Positions 25,684 to 34,179 of a stretch of 64,000 bases of DNA are shown in pieces. The translations under genes and the position numbers were made by a program. Numbering within the stretch: the stretch's first letter is position 1; every line of letters starts with the position of its first letter. A model generated the notes under the pieces. It was not told the origin of the DNA and did not search any database. It saw only the letters and a list, made by a program, of their open reading frames with translations. The stretch comes from Loktanella sp. DSM 29012 (GTDB lineage: Bacteria > Pseudomonadota > Alphaproteobacteria > Rhodobacterales > Rhodobacteraceae), in assembly GCF_900110705.1 (NCBI RefSeq), contig NZ_FOEJ01000002.1:248001-312000 (forward strand). Direction: 5' to 3'.

Positions 25684-25992
25684 TCAGTTCGCCGTCGCCA
25701 GATCCTGCATTTCGCGCGCGGCGTTCATGTCGGTCTCGACGGTCGGATCGTCGATCACGGCGCGCGGAACGGGATTACGTTTTACCGATGGATCGCAGGC
25801 AGTCATGGGGCTGTTTGCATCGCGGATGATCAGCCCGCCACCGGCGCGGCATTGTTCAAACGACATGGACGACCCGACGACCAAAAACTCGCGAAAGCCA
25901 GGTTCAGTCCCGCCGGGCGCGTTGGTCATGGTGCCGACCTCACAACCGGCCACGAGGACCAGCGCCCCCAAAGCTGTCAGAAGTCGTGTCAT
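25684..25992 (-). CDS. Small lipoprotein of unknown function
   Basis: A 102-residue protein with a lipoprotein signal peptide (MTRLLTALGALVLVAGC, lipobox LVAGC), so it is probably anchored to a membrane by Cys17. The mature part contains SMSFEQCRAGGGLIIRDANSPMTACDP, with two further Cys that could form a disulfide. No family is recognised. Its start overlaps the lipocalin stop by four bases and its stop lies one base from the next start, so it belongs to the minus-strand operon. Confidence 0.7.
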   Translation of the reverse strand: MTRLLTALGALVLVAGCEVGTMTNAPGGTEPGFREFLVVGSSMSFEQCRAGGGLIIRDANSPMTACDPSVKRNPVPRAVIDDPTVETDMNAAREMQDLATAN

Positions 25993-26534
25993 TGCGGCAC
26001 CTCCATCAATCGGTTCAGGTCATAGCCGTTGAAGTCGAGGACCTCTTTTGCGGCAGTCAGACGGTCTGCGGGGATATCGGGTGTGCGGTTCAAGATCCAG
26101 CCCGAACGCCCGTCGGGCGCACCCACCACGGCCGTGCGATACCCCTCGTCCACCCATAGCACCCAGTAATCGCCCCGCACAAACGGGACGTTGTCGAAAC
26201 TGACCTTCAACCTGCCCGGCCCCACGACCTCGGCCCGGCCCTGGATCGTGGACCTGACGGTGCCGTCGGCATTGCGACAGGTGTTCAGGACCGACAGGCT
26301 TCCGTCAGGCAAGGCTGCGTAATCCGCCGAAACACCCGTACAGCCAGCCTCGAACGGGACCGGATAGCGGGCGACCTCGTACCAGCGTCCGACGTAGCGG
26401 TCAGGCTGGAACAGCGCGGCAGAGGCAATCGGCTGATCGCGGTCGCGGTATACCTCGAACAATCCGCCGACCTGTTCGTCCGGGAGGGGCTTTGCGCAAG
26501 CTGCCAGCAGCAGCAGGATCGACAGACGTTTCAT
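25989..26534 (-). CDS. blc: Lipocalin family lipoprotein (Blc-like)
   Basis: A 181-residue bacterial lipocalin. The N-terminus MKRLSILLLLAACAKP carries a lipobox (LAAC), and the lipocalin fold signatures are clear: DRYVGRWYEVARYPVPFE (GxW motif), YWVLWVDEGYRTAVVGAPDGRSGWILNRTP and a final helix. Blc-type proteins bind lysophospholipids or fatty acids at the outer membrane. It is the first gene of an operon with the small lipoprotein and the thioesterase fusion. Confidence 0.88.
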   Translation of the reverse strand: MKRLSILLLLAACAKPLPDEQVGGLFEVYRDRDQPIASAALFQPDRYVGRWYEVARYPVPFEAGCTGVSADYAALPDGSLSVLNTCRNADGTVRSTIQGRAEVVGPGRLKVSFDNVPFVRGDYWVLWVDEGYRTAVVGAPDGRSGWILNRTPDIPADRLTAAKEVLDFNGYDLNRLMEVPQ

Positions 26535-26593
26535 GACAAGTCCCCTTTTGCGCGACCTTGCCGCAGCACCGGTGACCGGGGCAAGCGTCCAGA

Positions 26594-26632
26594 CTTCTTC
26601 TGGTCAAAAATATCCGCCCCGCCGGCGAGGCG
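26594..26632 (+). repeat. Dispersed intergenic element, copy D
   Basis: CTTCTTCTGGT-CAA-AAATATCC followed by GCCCCGCCGGCGAGGCG. It differs from the copies at 55020 and 60566 only in the central bases. It lies upstream of the lipocalin gene, in a 179-base gap that holds no gene. Confidence 0.65.
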
Positions 26633-26686
26633 ACCCGCAGTGTCAAACCACGCGCTGCGCCCGGTACGACACGGCAAGAATGCAGT

Positions 26687-26708
26687 CCGCGGGGCCACAG
26701 CCCCGCGG
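26687..26708 (-). terminator. Hairpin after the aldo/keto reductase gene
   Basis: Perfect 9-bp stem CCGCGGGGC / GCCCCGCGG with a CACA loop, just past the stop of the minus-strand aldo/keto reductase gene. No long T tract follows. Confidence 0.55.
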
Positions 26709-26713
26709 TCCGA

Positions 26714-27757
26714 TCAATATGGCATCGGATGGGCGCGGTGGGCCGCGTCGATGTCCTCCAGCACCTCTTGACCCAGCACCACTTCGCGCCCCGCGAGGAT
26801 CTGCGCCAGTTGGTCCGCTGTCGTCGCGCCAAAGATCGCCGACACCGGAAACGGACGGCTGAATTGCCAGGCCATCGCCAGATGCACCGGGTCGATGCCG
26901 TGTTTGGCAGCAATATCCAGATAGGCCTGCGTCGCGGGCAGAACCCGGTCGGTCAGACGTCCACCCATGTCGGTGTTCAGCGACATGCGGCTGCCGTCGG
27001 GCACCTGCCCGTCCTGATATTTGCCGGTCAGGAAACCGGCAGCCAGCGGAGAGAATGACAGCAGGGTCACGTCCTCGTTCACCATGGTTTCGGAAAGGTC
27101 CGTATCCATGTGCCGGCACAACAGCGAATATTCGTTCTGGATCGACGCCATGCGCGGCAGGCCATGTTCCTCGGCCACATCGCACCATTTCGTGGTGCCC
27201 CATGCGGTTTCATTCGACAGGCCGACGGCGCGGATCTTGCCTGCCTTGACGGCCGTATCCAGCGCGCCGAGAACCTCGTGCATGTGGTCCAGCGTCTGCG
27301 CGCGGTTCTGGCCGGAGGGATCATAGGACCAGTTGCTGCGAAACGCCCAGGTGCCGCGCAGCGGCCAGTGCAGCTGGTACAGGTCGATGACATCGGTTTT
27401 CAGGCGCGTCAGGGATTCGTCGATGGCCTCTCCGATGTTCGCCCCGGAAAACCCTGCCCCATCACGTTTGAAACCGGGATTTGGTCCTGTCACTTTGGTT
27501 GCCAGCACCCATTCATCGCGACGCCCCGTCCGGGCAAACCATTCGCCAAGGTATTCCTCGGACCGGCCTGCGGTTTCCTTGGCCACGGGGTTCACGGGAT
27601 ACATTTCTGCGCAGTCGATGAAATTCAGCCCCGCATCCAGCGCCATGTCCATCTGGCGGTGTGCGTCGTCCATCGGGGTCTGGTTGCCGAATGTCATCGT
27701 GCCAAGGCACCAGTCGGTCACCGAAATATCCGTGCGGCCTAGGGTCAGCGTTTTCAT
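26714..27757 (-). CDS. Aldo/keto reductase (Tas-like)
   Basis: A 347-residue NADP(H)-dependent aldo/keto reductase with the TIM-barrel tetrad: Asp in FIDCAEMYP (with Tyr), Lys in VLATKVTG and His in LYQLHWPLRG; the cofactor site is near AIFGATTADQLAQIL. The long insert after LHWP and the length are those of E. coli Tas. I chose the ATG at 27757 (MKTLTLGRTDISVTDW), which has AGGA about eight bases upstream; an ATG at 27766 is possible. It is divergent from metG. The physiological substrate is unknown. Confidence 0.88.
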   Translation of the reverse strand: MKTLTLGRTDISVTDWCLGTMTFGNQTPMDDAHRQMDMALDAGLNFIDCAEMYPVNPVAKETAGRSEEYLGEWFARTGRRDEWVLATKVTGPNPGFKRDGAGFSGANIGEAIDESLTRLKTDVIDLYQLHWPLRGTWAFRSNWSYDPSGQNRAQTLDHMHEVLGALDTAVKAGKIRAVGLSNETAWGTTKWCDVAEEHGLPRMASIQNEYSLLCRHMDTDLSETMVNEDVTLLSFSPLAAGFLTGKYQDGQVPDGSRMSLNTDMGGRLTDRVLPATQAYLDIAAKHGIDPVHLAMAWQFSRPFPVSAIFGATTADQLAQILAGREVVLGQEVLEDIDAAHRAHPMPY

Positions 27758-27901
27758 CTGTGTCATCCTGTGTTGATTTGGCGCGCACAGTAGCCAGCCG
27801 CGACCGAACCGCAAGAGACCCGGACACGCAGCTGTCGCTGACCACTGGCCTTGCGGGCGTCCGCCCGCTAGATAGCGGGTCACACCACGACAGGATACAC
27901 C

Positions 27902-29617
27902 ATGGCCCGCCACCTCATCACCTCTGCCATTCCCTATATCAACGGGATCAAGCATCTGGGGAACCTTGTCGGATCGCAGCTGCCTGCGGACCTGTATGCC
28001 CGCTACCTGCGCGCGCGCGGCCACGAGGTGCTGTTTCTATGCGCCACGGACGAACACGGCACCCCGGCAGAACTGGCCGCGGCCAAGGCAGGGAAACCGG
28101 TGGCTGACTATTGCGCGGAAATGCACGACGTGCAGGCGCGGATCGCGGATGGTTTTGCCTTGTCGTTCGATCACTTTGGCCGGTCGTCCAGCCCGCAGAA
28201 CCGGGCGCTGACCCAAGCTTTTGCCGGGCGCCTCGCCGATCAGGGTCTGATCCGCGAAGTCACCGAAGAACAGGTCTATTCCGTCACAGACGGGCGCTTC
28301 TTGCCGGACCGCTATATCGAGGGGACCTGCCCCAATTGCGGATTCGAGGATGCACGCGGGGATCAATGCGACAATTGCACCAAACAGCTGGACCCCACGG
28401 ATCTGATCAATCCGCGATCCACGATTTCGGGTGCCACCGACTTGGAGGTGCGCACGACCAAGCATCTGTATCTGGAACAATCCAAGCTGAAGGGCCAGCT
28501 GGCCGACTGGATCGCCAGCAAGGCAGACTGGCCCGTGCTGACAACATCCATTGCGAAAAAGTGGTTGAACGACGGCGACGGATTGCAGGACCGGGGCATC
28601 ACCCGTGATCTGGACTGGGGCATCCCGGTCAAGCGCGGGACCGAGGACTGGCCCGGCATGGAAGGCAAGGTGTTCTACGTTTGGTTCGACGCGCCCATCG
28701 AATACATCGCCTGCGCGCAGGAATGGGTGGACGCGGGCAAAGGGTCTGATTGGGAAAGCTGGTGGCGCACCGACAAGGGTGCGGACGACGTGCGCTATAC
28801 CCAATTCATGGGCAAGGACAACGTGCCGTTTCACACGCTGTCGTTCCCGGCGACAATCATGGGCGCCGACGACAACTGGAAGCTGGTCGATTACATCAAG
28901 TCGTTCAACTATCTCAACTACGACGGCGGTCAGTTCAGCACCTCGCGCGGGCGCGGTGTGTTCATGGATCAGGCGTTGGACATCTTGCCCGCCGATGTCT
29001 GGCGTTGGTGGCTGTTGTCCCATGCGCCTGAATCATCGGACGCGGAATTCACCTGGGAGGCATTCCAGCAGGATGTGAACAAGGATCTGGCGGATGTGCT
29101 GGGCAATTTCGTCAGCCGCATCACCAAATTCTGCCGGTCCAAATTCGGTGAGACCGTCCCGGAGGGTGGCACAACCGGCGACGCCGAGGCCGCATTGACG
29201 GCAGAGCTGGACACCCGGTTGGCCGCCTACGCGCAGCACATGGACGCCATCGAGGTGCGCAAGGCCGCAGCAGAACTACGCGCGATCTGGGTCGCGGGTA
29301 ATGAATACCTGCAATCGACAGCCCCCTGGACCACGTTCAAGACGGACCCCGAACAGGCGGCCTGTCAGGTGCGTCACGGTCTGAACCTGATCCGGCTCTA
29401 TGCCATCCTGTCCGCCCCGTTCATCCCCGACATGGCCCGCATCATGGCAGAGGCGATGAATGTCACCGATCTGGATTGGCCCGAGGGTGCGGCAGCGGCG
29501 CTGACCGCCCTGCCCGCAGGCCATGCCTTCGTGGTGCCTGAAAATCTGTTCACCAAAATCACCGATGATCAACGCGCGGACTGGTCCGAACGCTTTGCCG
29601 GAATACGTGAGGGGTAA
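27902..29617 (+). CDS. metG: Methionyl-tRNA synthetase
   Basis: A 571-residue class I synthetase charging tRNA-Met. The HIGH-type motif is IKHLGNL, the zinc knuckle is [17 protein letters not shown], and the KMSKS position reads FSTSRG ([15 protein letters not shown]), a variant used by one MetRS group. The anticodon-binding helical domain follows. There is no C-terminal tRNA-binding (Trbp111) extension. It is divergent from the aldo/keto reductase gene. Confidence 0.97.
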   Translation: MARHLITSAIPYINGIKHLGNLVGSQLPADLYARYLRARGHEVLFLCATDEHGTPAELAAAKAGKPVADYCAEMHDVQARIADGFALSFDHFGRSSSPQNRALTQAFAGRLADQGLIREVTEEQVYSVTDGRFLPDRYIEGTCPNCGFEDARGDQCDNCTKQLDPTDLINPRSTISGATDLEVRTTKHLYLEQSKLKGQLADWIASKADWPVLTTSIAKKWLNDGDGLQDRGITRDLDWGIPVKRGTEDWPGMEGKVFYVWFDAPIEYIACAQEWVDAGKGSDWESWWRTDKGADDVRYTQFMGKDNVPFHTLSFPATIMGADDNWKLVDYIKSFNYLNYDGGQFSTSRGRGVFMDQALDILPADVWRWWLLSHAPESSDAEFTWEAFQQDVNKDLADVLGNFVSRITKFCRSKFGETVPEGGTTGDAEAALTAELDTRLAAYAQHMDAIEVRKAAAELRAIWVAGNEYLQSTAPWTTFKTDPEQAACQVRHGLNLIRLYAILSAPFIPDMARIMAEAMNVTDLDWPEGAAAALTALPAGHAFVVPENLFTKITDDQRADWSERFAGIREG

Positions 29618-29681
29618 CGATATTGGATAACACCGGCACTGTGCTAGTGTTTCCATAACCTGAACAGACTGGACCACCAAC

Positions 29682-30473
29682 ATGCGCACCATGGCCCTTA
29701 TTGCGGCTTTTGCCCTGACCTCGACTGCGGCAGCCGCCGCCACCTGCGGCAATGACGCCAGCGGTTTCAACAGCTGGAAACAGCAATTCGCCCAAGAAGC
29801 GACCGCCGCTGGCATCGGCCAGCGCGGGCTCGCGGCGCTGGCGAACACCAGCTACGCGCAGCGCACGATCAATGCGGACCGCAACCAGAAATCGTTCCGC
29901 TACAGCCTGGACGAATTCATGCGCATCCGTGGAGCGGACACCATCGTGGCGCAGGGTCGTCGCAAGATCGCGAACAACCCGACGTTCTATGCCAACCTCG
30001 AGGCGCGCTATGGCGTGCCGGCAAGCGTGATCGTCGCAATCCACGGCATGGAAACCGCATTCGGCAATTTCATGGGTGACAGCAATGTGCTGAGCGCGAT
30101 CACGACCCTGGCCTATGACTGCCGCAGATCGGATTTTTTCACACCACACGCGCTGGCCGCCCTGCAATTGGTGGATCAAGGTTCGATTAGTGCAAACACG
30201 ATCGGCGCGATGCACGGTGAGTTGGGCCATACGCAGTTTCTGCCGGCCAACGTGATCCGCTACGGCGTGGACGGGGATGGCAACGGTGTGGTCGATCTGA
30301 CCAACCAGACCGACGCGCTGTATTCCACAGCGAATTTCCTGCGCCAGAAAGGCTGGCAACCCGGTCAGGGCTATCAGGAAGGCGAGCGCAACTACGCCGT
30401 AATCCAGCAATGGAACGCGGCTGGCGTCTATCAAAAGGCCATCGCAATCATGGCCGCACGGATCGCGGGTTGA
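29682..30473 (+). CDS. Lytic murein transglycosylase (MltB-like, SLT_2)
   Basis: A 263-residue exported protein with a signal peptide ending about residue 20 (FALTSTAAAA before TCGNDASGF). The domain is the MltB type: catalytic Glu in AIHGMETAFGNFMG, then DFFTPHALAALQLVDQG and the GELGHTQFLPANVIRYGVDGDGNG block. It cleaves the glycan strands of peptidoglycan to give anhydro-muramyl ends. No lipobox is seen and there is no C-terminal peptidoglycan-binding domain, so it is likely to be soluble in the periplasm. It follows metG. Confidence 0.9.
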   Translation: MRTMALIAAFALTSTAAAAATCGNDASGFNSWKQQFAQEATAAGIGQRGLAALANTSYAQRTINADRNQKSFRYSLDEFMRIRGADTIVAQGRRKIANNPTFYANLEARYGVPASVIVAIHGMETAFGNFMGDSNVLSAITTLAYDCRRSDFFTPHALAALQLVDQGSISANTIGAMHGELGHTQFLPANVIRYGVDGDGNGVVDLTNQTDALYSTANFLRQKGWQPGQGYQEGERNYAVIQQWNAAGVYQKAIAIMAARIAG

Positions 30474-30590
30474 CCGCGACCGTCCACGATATGGAAACAA
30501 TTTTGCCTTGATTTGGTCAAGCGCGGTTGCGAGGGTCCGTCGAGGGGCCTCGCAATACGCGGGCCGGAAAACAAGCGACAAGAGGCAAGA

Positions 30591-31505
30591 ATGGCGAGTG
30601 ACAACGCTCCGAAAACCGACGCAGAGGCAACCGCACAAAAGCCGGGCACCCTGCCCAGCAAGTCGCGTTACAAGTCAGGCAACCCGTTCGAGATGCCGCA
30701 GCGGCATGATGCGAACCACCTGCTGAAGCTGTTCAAGAACCGGCGTGACACCATCCGCAAGGAAAAACTGGATCCTGAAACCGCGACCTTTGACGACGGG
30801 CTGGAGGATTATGTCTGCACCGATGCGGACAAACCCGGCAAGACGTTGCAGCGGTTCCGTGATTTCGCCCTGCCCTATACGGCGATCTATCAAGGTCAGG
30901 TGATGCAGGACCTGTGGTGCCTGTTCGAACTGGACGGCAAGCGCGAAGGTTATTTCGTCGATTTCGGTGCCACCAACGGCACGACGATGAGCAACTCGAT
31001 GATCCTCGAACGCAATTTCGACTGGAAAGGCATCGTCGCCGAGCCCAACCCGATCTTTCACGAAAATTTGGCGCGTGCGCGCGAATGCCATATCAGCCAC
31101 AAATGCGTGCATTCCAGCACGGGCGACACGATGGAATTCCTGATGGCGGCGCGGCCGATGTTCTCGCGCCTTGCCGATGCCTCCGACGGGCTGGAATTCG
31201 AAGAAGGCGGTGTCGAGGAACGGATCAAGGTCGAAACGATCACGCTGAACGACCTGCTGGACGAATATGACGCGCCCGACGTCATCGATTTCATTTCCAT
31301 CGACACCGAAGGGTCGGAAATGGACATCATGGAAAAATTCGATTTCGGACCGCGTCACGTGCGTCTGTTCGCGATCGAGCATAACCACGAGGAGCGGCGC
31401 GATCACATCCTGGAACTGATGACGTCAAAGGGATACGTGCGCCGATTGCCCGAACTGTCGAAATTCGACGACTGGTACATCCACGAAAGCGATATCCGCG
31501 ACTGA
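30591..31505 (+). CDS. FkbM family methyltransferase
   Basis: A 304-residue protein. The N-terminal 45 residues are polar and low-complexity (KTDAEATAQKPGTLPSKSRYKSG). The core is the FkbM-type SAM methyltransferase: YFVDFGATNGTTMSNSMILERNFDWKGIVAEPNP as the SAM site and DFISIDTEGSEMDIMEKFDF as the catalytic/acidic motif. Such enzymes O-methylate sugars of glycans or small molecules, but there are no glycosyltransferases nearby, so the substrate is unknown. It is convergent with irr. Confidence 0.85.
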   Translation: MASDNAPKTDAEATAQKPGTLPSKSRYKSGNPFEMPQRHDANHLLKLFKNRRDTIRKEKLDPETATFDDGLEDYVCTDADKPGKTLQRFRDFALPYTAIYQGQVMQDLWCLFELDGKREGYFVDFGATNGTTMSNSMILERNFDWKGIVAEPNPIFHENLARARECHISHKCVHSSTGDTMEFLMAARPMFSRLADASDGLEFEEGGVEERIKVETITLNDLLDEYDAPDVIDFISIDTEGSEMDIMEKFDFGPRHVRLFAIEHNHEERRDHILELMTSKGYVRRLPELSKFDDWYIHESDIRD

Positions 31506-31516
31506 CCGCGATGGGT

Positions 31517-31536
31517 GGCGGATCGAACGGTCCGCC
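31517..31536. terminator. Hairpin between convergent FkbM gene and irr
   Basis: Stem GGCGGA / TCCGCC with an 8-nt loop occupying the 33-base gap between the two convergent stops. The stem is short, so the terminator call is tentative. Confidence 0.4.
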
Positions 31537-31538
31537 GC

Positions 31539-31973
31539 CTAGCTGCGCCGCAAGCGCAACACCACATCCACAGCGACCACATGCGTGCCCTCGGGAGCGG
31601 CAGGCAGATTGCGGATATCCAGCGACTCGCGTGGGGCGTCGGTCAGTTCGGCGGAATCTTCCCAGAAAAAATGCGGATGGTCGCACAGATCGGTGTCAAA
31701 ATAGCTCTTGGCACCGTCAACCACGATTTCGCGCAACAGGCCCGCATCGCAAAACGCGCGCAGCGTGTTGTAAACGGTCGCCAGCGACACCTTGCCGTCA
31801 GCGGCACTGGCGGCCTCGAACAATGTTTCGGCGGTCACATGGCGGTCACGTCCGTCGCCCATCAACAGGGCAGCCAGTGTGACGCGCTGACGGGTGGGAC
31901 GCACATTGGACTGCGACAGCCATTGCGTAGCACGTTCCGCGTGGACGGGGGTGATATCGGGAAATCCTGCCAT
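31539..31973 (-). CDS. irr: Fur family iron response regulator Irr
   Basis: A 144-residue Fur-superfamily repressor/activator: winged helix NVRPTRQRVTLAALLMGDGRDRHVTAETLFEAAS, recognition region KVSLATVYNTLRAFCDAGLL, and a dimerisation domain with DLCDHPHFFWEDS, where classical Fur has the HxHHDH metal site. The HPHFFW form is typical of Irr, which in alphaproteobacteria controls haem and iron genes through haem-dependent turnover. It is divergent from fabA, an arrangement conserved in the family as I know it. Confidence 0.88.
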   Translation of the reverse strand: MAGFPDITPVHAERATQWLSQSNVRPTRQRVTLAALLMGDGRDRHVTAETLFEAASAADGKVSLATVYNTLRAFCDAGLLREIVVDGAKSYFDTDLCDHPHFFWEDSAELTDAPRESLDIRNLPAAPEGTHVVAVDVVLRLRRS

Positions 31974-32115
31974 ACCGTCGTTATATGGGAACGCGGTGCC
32001 GCTATTCAATGACTTTTCCACCCTGCCGTGGTCCCGTTGACTTGCACGCTGCAGAGCCGGAGTGATAGGTCTGTTCACGCACCTGTAACACAGAGAAACA
32101 TTGCAAAGGACGCCC

Positions 32116-32625
32116 ATGGCCGATTTCCCCTCATCCTTCGACCGCGACGATCTTTTGAAATGTGCGCGGGGTGAATTGTTCGGCCCCGGTAACGCGCAGC
32201 TGCCCGCGCCGCCGATGCTGATGATGGACCGAATCACCGACATTTCCGGGGACGGCGGTGCACATGGCAAGGGGCACGTGGTCGCTGAATTCGACATCAA
32301 ACCCGACCTGTGGTTTTTCGACTGCCACTTTCCGGGCAATCCGATCATGCCCGGCTGTCTGGGCCTGGATGGTCTGTGGCAGCTGACGGGGTTCAACCTG
32401 GGCTGGCGCGGCTGGCAGGGGCGCGGCTATGCGCTGGGTGTGGGCGAGGTCAAACTGACCGGCATGGTGCGTCCTGACCGTAAGATGCTGACCTACAAGA
32501 TTGATTTCACCAAGGCGATCCAGACCCGTCGTTTGACCATGGGTGTGGCCGACGGCATCGTCGAAGCGGATGGCGAGGTCATCTACATGGTCAAGGACAT
32601 GAAGGTCGCCCTGTCCGAAAGCTAA
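32116..32625 (+). CDS. fabA: 3-hydroxydecanoyl-[ACP] dehydratase/isomerase FabA
   Basis: A 169-residue hotdog-fold enzyme that dehydrates 3-hydroxydecanoyl-ACP and isomerises the trans-2 to the cis-3 double bond, the branch point to unsaturated fatty acids. The active-site His lies in [18 protein letters not shown] (DCHFPGNP) with the paired Asp in GLDGLWQL. The start at 32116 follows AAGGACG. It is divergent from irr; fabB and fabI lie 1.5 to 3 kb downstream on the same strand. Confidence 0.96.
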   Translation: MADFPSSFDRDDLLKCARGELFGPGNAQLPAPPMLMMDRITDISGDGGAHGKGHVVAEFDIKPDLWFFDCHFPGNPIMPGCLGLDGLWQLTGFNLGWRGWQGRGYALGVGEVKLTGMVRPDRKMLTYKIDFTKAIQTRRLTMGVADGIVEADGEVIYMVKDMKVALSES

Positions 32626-32667
32626 GATGTCGCAGGACCCTGCGGGGGTGTTTTGCGTTTAGGACAT

Positions 32668-33417
32668 ATGAACGCTGACACCCGCCGCCTGACACTTGCC
32701 CTGATGTTCGGTGCCGTTTGCCATGGCAGTTTTGCCATCGGCGTCGGCCTGATGATGTATCATCTGTTTTTCGGGTTGTCGCACAGCTGGGGCGCGGTGC
32801 CATGGCCATTCGCTGCATTTGCCAATCTCGTGTTGTTGCTGCAGTTCCCGGTGATCCATTCGTTGTTGTTGACTGGCAAGGGCCGCGAGGTTTTGGCGTT
32901 GCTCGGGCCGGACAAGCGGCTGTCGACGACACTGTTCGCAATGATCGCGGCGATCCAGCTTGCGCTTCTCTTTGCATTCTGGACGCCCAGCGGGATCATT
33001 CTGTGGCAGGCGACGGGGGTGGCGTTCTGGGTGATGTGCGCGCTTTACGCTGCATCATGGGGATTTCTGATGCTGGCGATCATGCAAAGCGGGTTTCAGC
33101 TGCAATCGGGGATGCTGGGCTGGTTTGCGATGGCACGGGGGCGCGACCCGAAATTTCCCGATATGCCGACGCATGGTCTGTACCGGATTATCCGCCAGCC
33201 GATCTATGCAGGCTTTGCCATGACACTGTGGACGATGCCGACCTACGCGCCCGACCAGTTGGTGTTGGCCGTGGTCTGGACCGGCTATTGCGTGATCGGA
33301 CCCCTGCACAAGGAAAAGCGGTTTACCAATATCTATGGCGACAGGTTCCGCAATTTCCAGAAACGCGTGCCCTATTGGCTGCCCTTTCCCAGAAAGTCCC
33401 AAGATGACAAAGCGTAA
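32668..33417 (+). CDS. Membrane methyltransferase-like protein (isoprenylcysteine/PEMT family)
   Basis: A 249-residue protein with about five to six membrane helices, and the C-terminal SAM-binding signature of integral-membrane methyltransferases: THGLYRIIRQPIYAGFAMTLW followed by HKEKRFTNIYGDRFRNFQKRVPYWLP. It is related to NnrU/ICMT-type proteins. The target could be a lipid or small molecule. The start at 32668 has AGGAC upstream. The last 14 bases overlap the next gene, so the pair is coupled. It lies inside the fab region. Confidence 0.8.
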   Translation: MNADTRRLTLALMFGAVCHGSFAIGVGLMMYHLFFGLSHSWGAVPWPFAAFANLVLLLQFPVIHSLLLTGKGREVLALLGPDKRLSTTLFAMIAAIQLALLFAFWTPSGIILWQATGVAFWVMCALYAASWGFLMLAIMQSGFQLQSGMLGWFAMARGRDPKFPDMPTHGLYRIIRQPIYAGFAMTLWTMPTYAPDQLVLAVVWTGYCVIGPLHKEKRFTNIYGDRFRNFQKRVPYWLPFPRKSQDDKA

Positions 33418-34105
33418 CGACCAGACCATCTATGACAGCCACGCCGCCCAATGGTGGTCCGACGAAATTCGCTGGGTGCGGACGCTGAAAAACATGGTGC
33501 CGGGGCGGCTGTCGTATTTCGACCGCTATGTGGACTGGCAGGGCAAGGCTGTGCTGGATCTGGGCTGTGCCGGCGGGTTTCTGGCCGAGGCGCTGGATGA
33601 TCGCGGTGCCCTCGTGACCGGGATCGACCCGGCCAAACAGGCGATTGCCGCCGCACGCGACCATGCACAGGCAGGCGGGCGGCAGATTACCTATGATGTC
33701 GGCGTGGGCGAGGCCCTGCCCTATCCCGACGCTTGCTTTGACGCGGTGGCCTGTGTCGACGTGCTGGAACATGTCAGCGACCTGCAACAGGTGTTGTGCG
33801 AGGTGGCCCGCGTGCTGAAACCCGGTGGTGTGTTCTGCTATGATACGATCAACCGTAACCCGATTGCGCATCTGGCCGTCGTGATCATGGCAGAGGACGT
33901 GCTGCGATTGTTGCCAAAAGGCACGCATGATCCCGCGATGTTCATCAAACCGGCGGAGTTGCATGCGGCGATGAAAACTGCGGGGCTGACGCGCAAGGCA
34001 GAGACGGGACTGGGCCCGCGCGGCGTCAACCGCAGGCTGGACCCGGTGTTCGGCACGCTGCCGCTGAAAACAATGATCTACATGGGTGTTGCGGACAAAG
34101 CATGA
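33404..34105 (+). CDS. UbiG-like class I SAM methyltransferase
   Basis: A 233-residue soluble methyltransferase: motif I VLDLGCAGGFLAEAL, then VTGIDPAKQAI, CVDVLEHVSDLQQVL and LKPGGVFCYDTINRN. The stretch GTHDPAMFIKPAELHAAMKTAGL matches the C-terminal part of UbiG, the O-methyltransferase of ubiquinone synthesis. The N-terminus lacks the full UbiG WWD.P.G block (it reads QWWSDEIRWVRTL), so assignment to ubiquinone is tentative. It overlaps the upstream membrane methyltransferase by 14 bases. Confidence 0.78.
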   Translation: MTKRNDQTIYDSHAAQWWSDEIRWVRTLKNMVPGRLSYFDRYVDWQGKAVLDLGCAGGFLAEALDDRGALVTGIDPAKQAIAAARDHAQAGGRQITYDVGVGEALPYPDACFDAVACVDVLEHVSDLQQVLCEVARVLKPGGVFCYDTINRNPIAHLAVVIMAEDVLRLLPKGTHDPAMFIKPAELHAAMKTAGLTRKAETGLGPRGVNRRLDPVFGTLPLKTMIYMGVADKA

Positions 34106-34179
34106 TCGGCCTGCCTTTGTGGTTGCCCCTTCTCCCACCTGTCTCGTAAACAGGAGGCAATAACCGGAGGAGAGCACTC

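Noticed and set aside
27854-27869. GCGGGCG-TC-CGCCCGC palindrome in the metG/aldo-keto reductase control region, considered as a riboswitch stem or operator.
   Set aside because: There is only one copy, no further conserved riboswitch elements are visible, and GC palindromes of this size are frequent in such a genome.
29629-29651. Imperfect inverted repeat AACAC...GTGTT after metG, considered as a terminator.
   Set aside because: The stem has an internal mismatch and no T tract, and it could equally be part of the promoter region of the transglycosylase gene.
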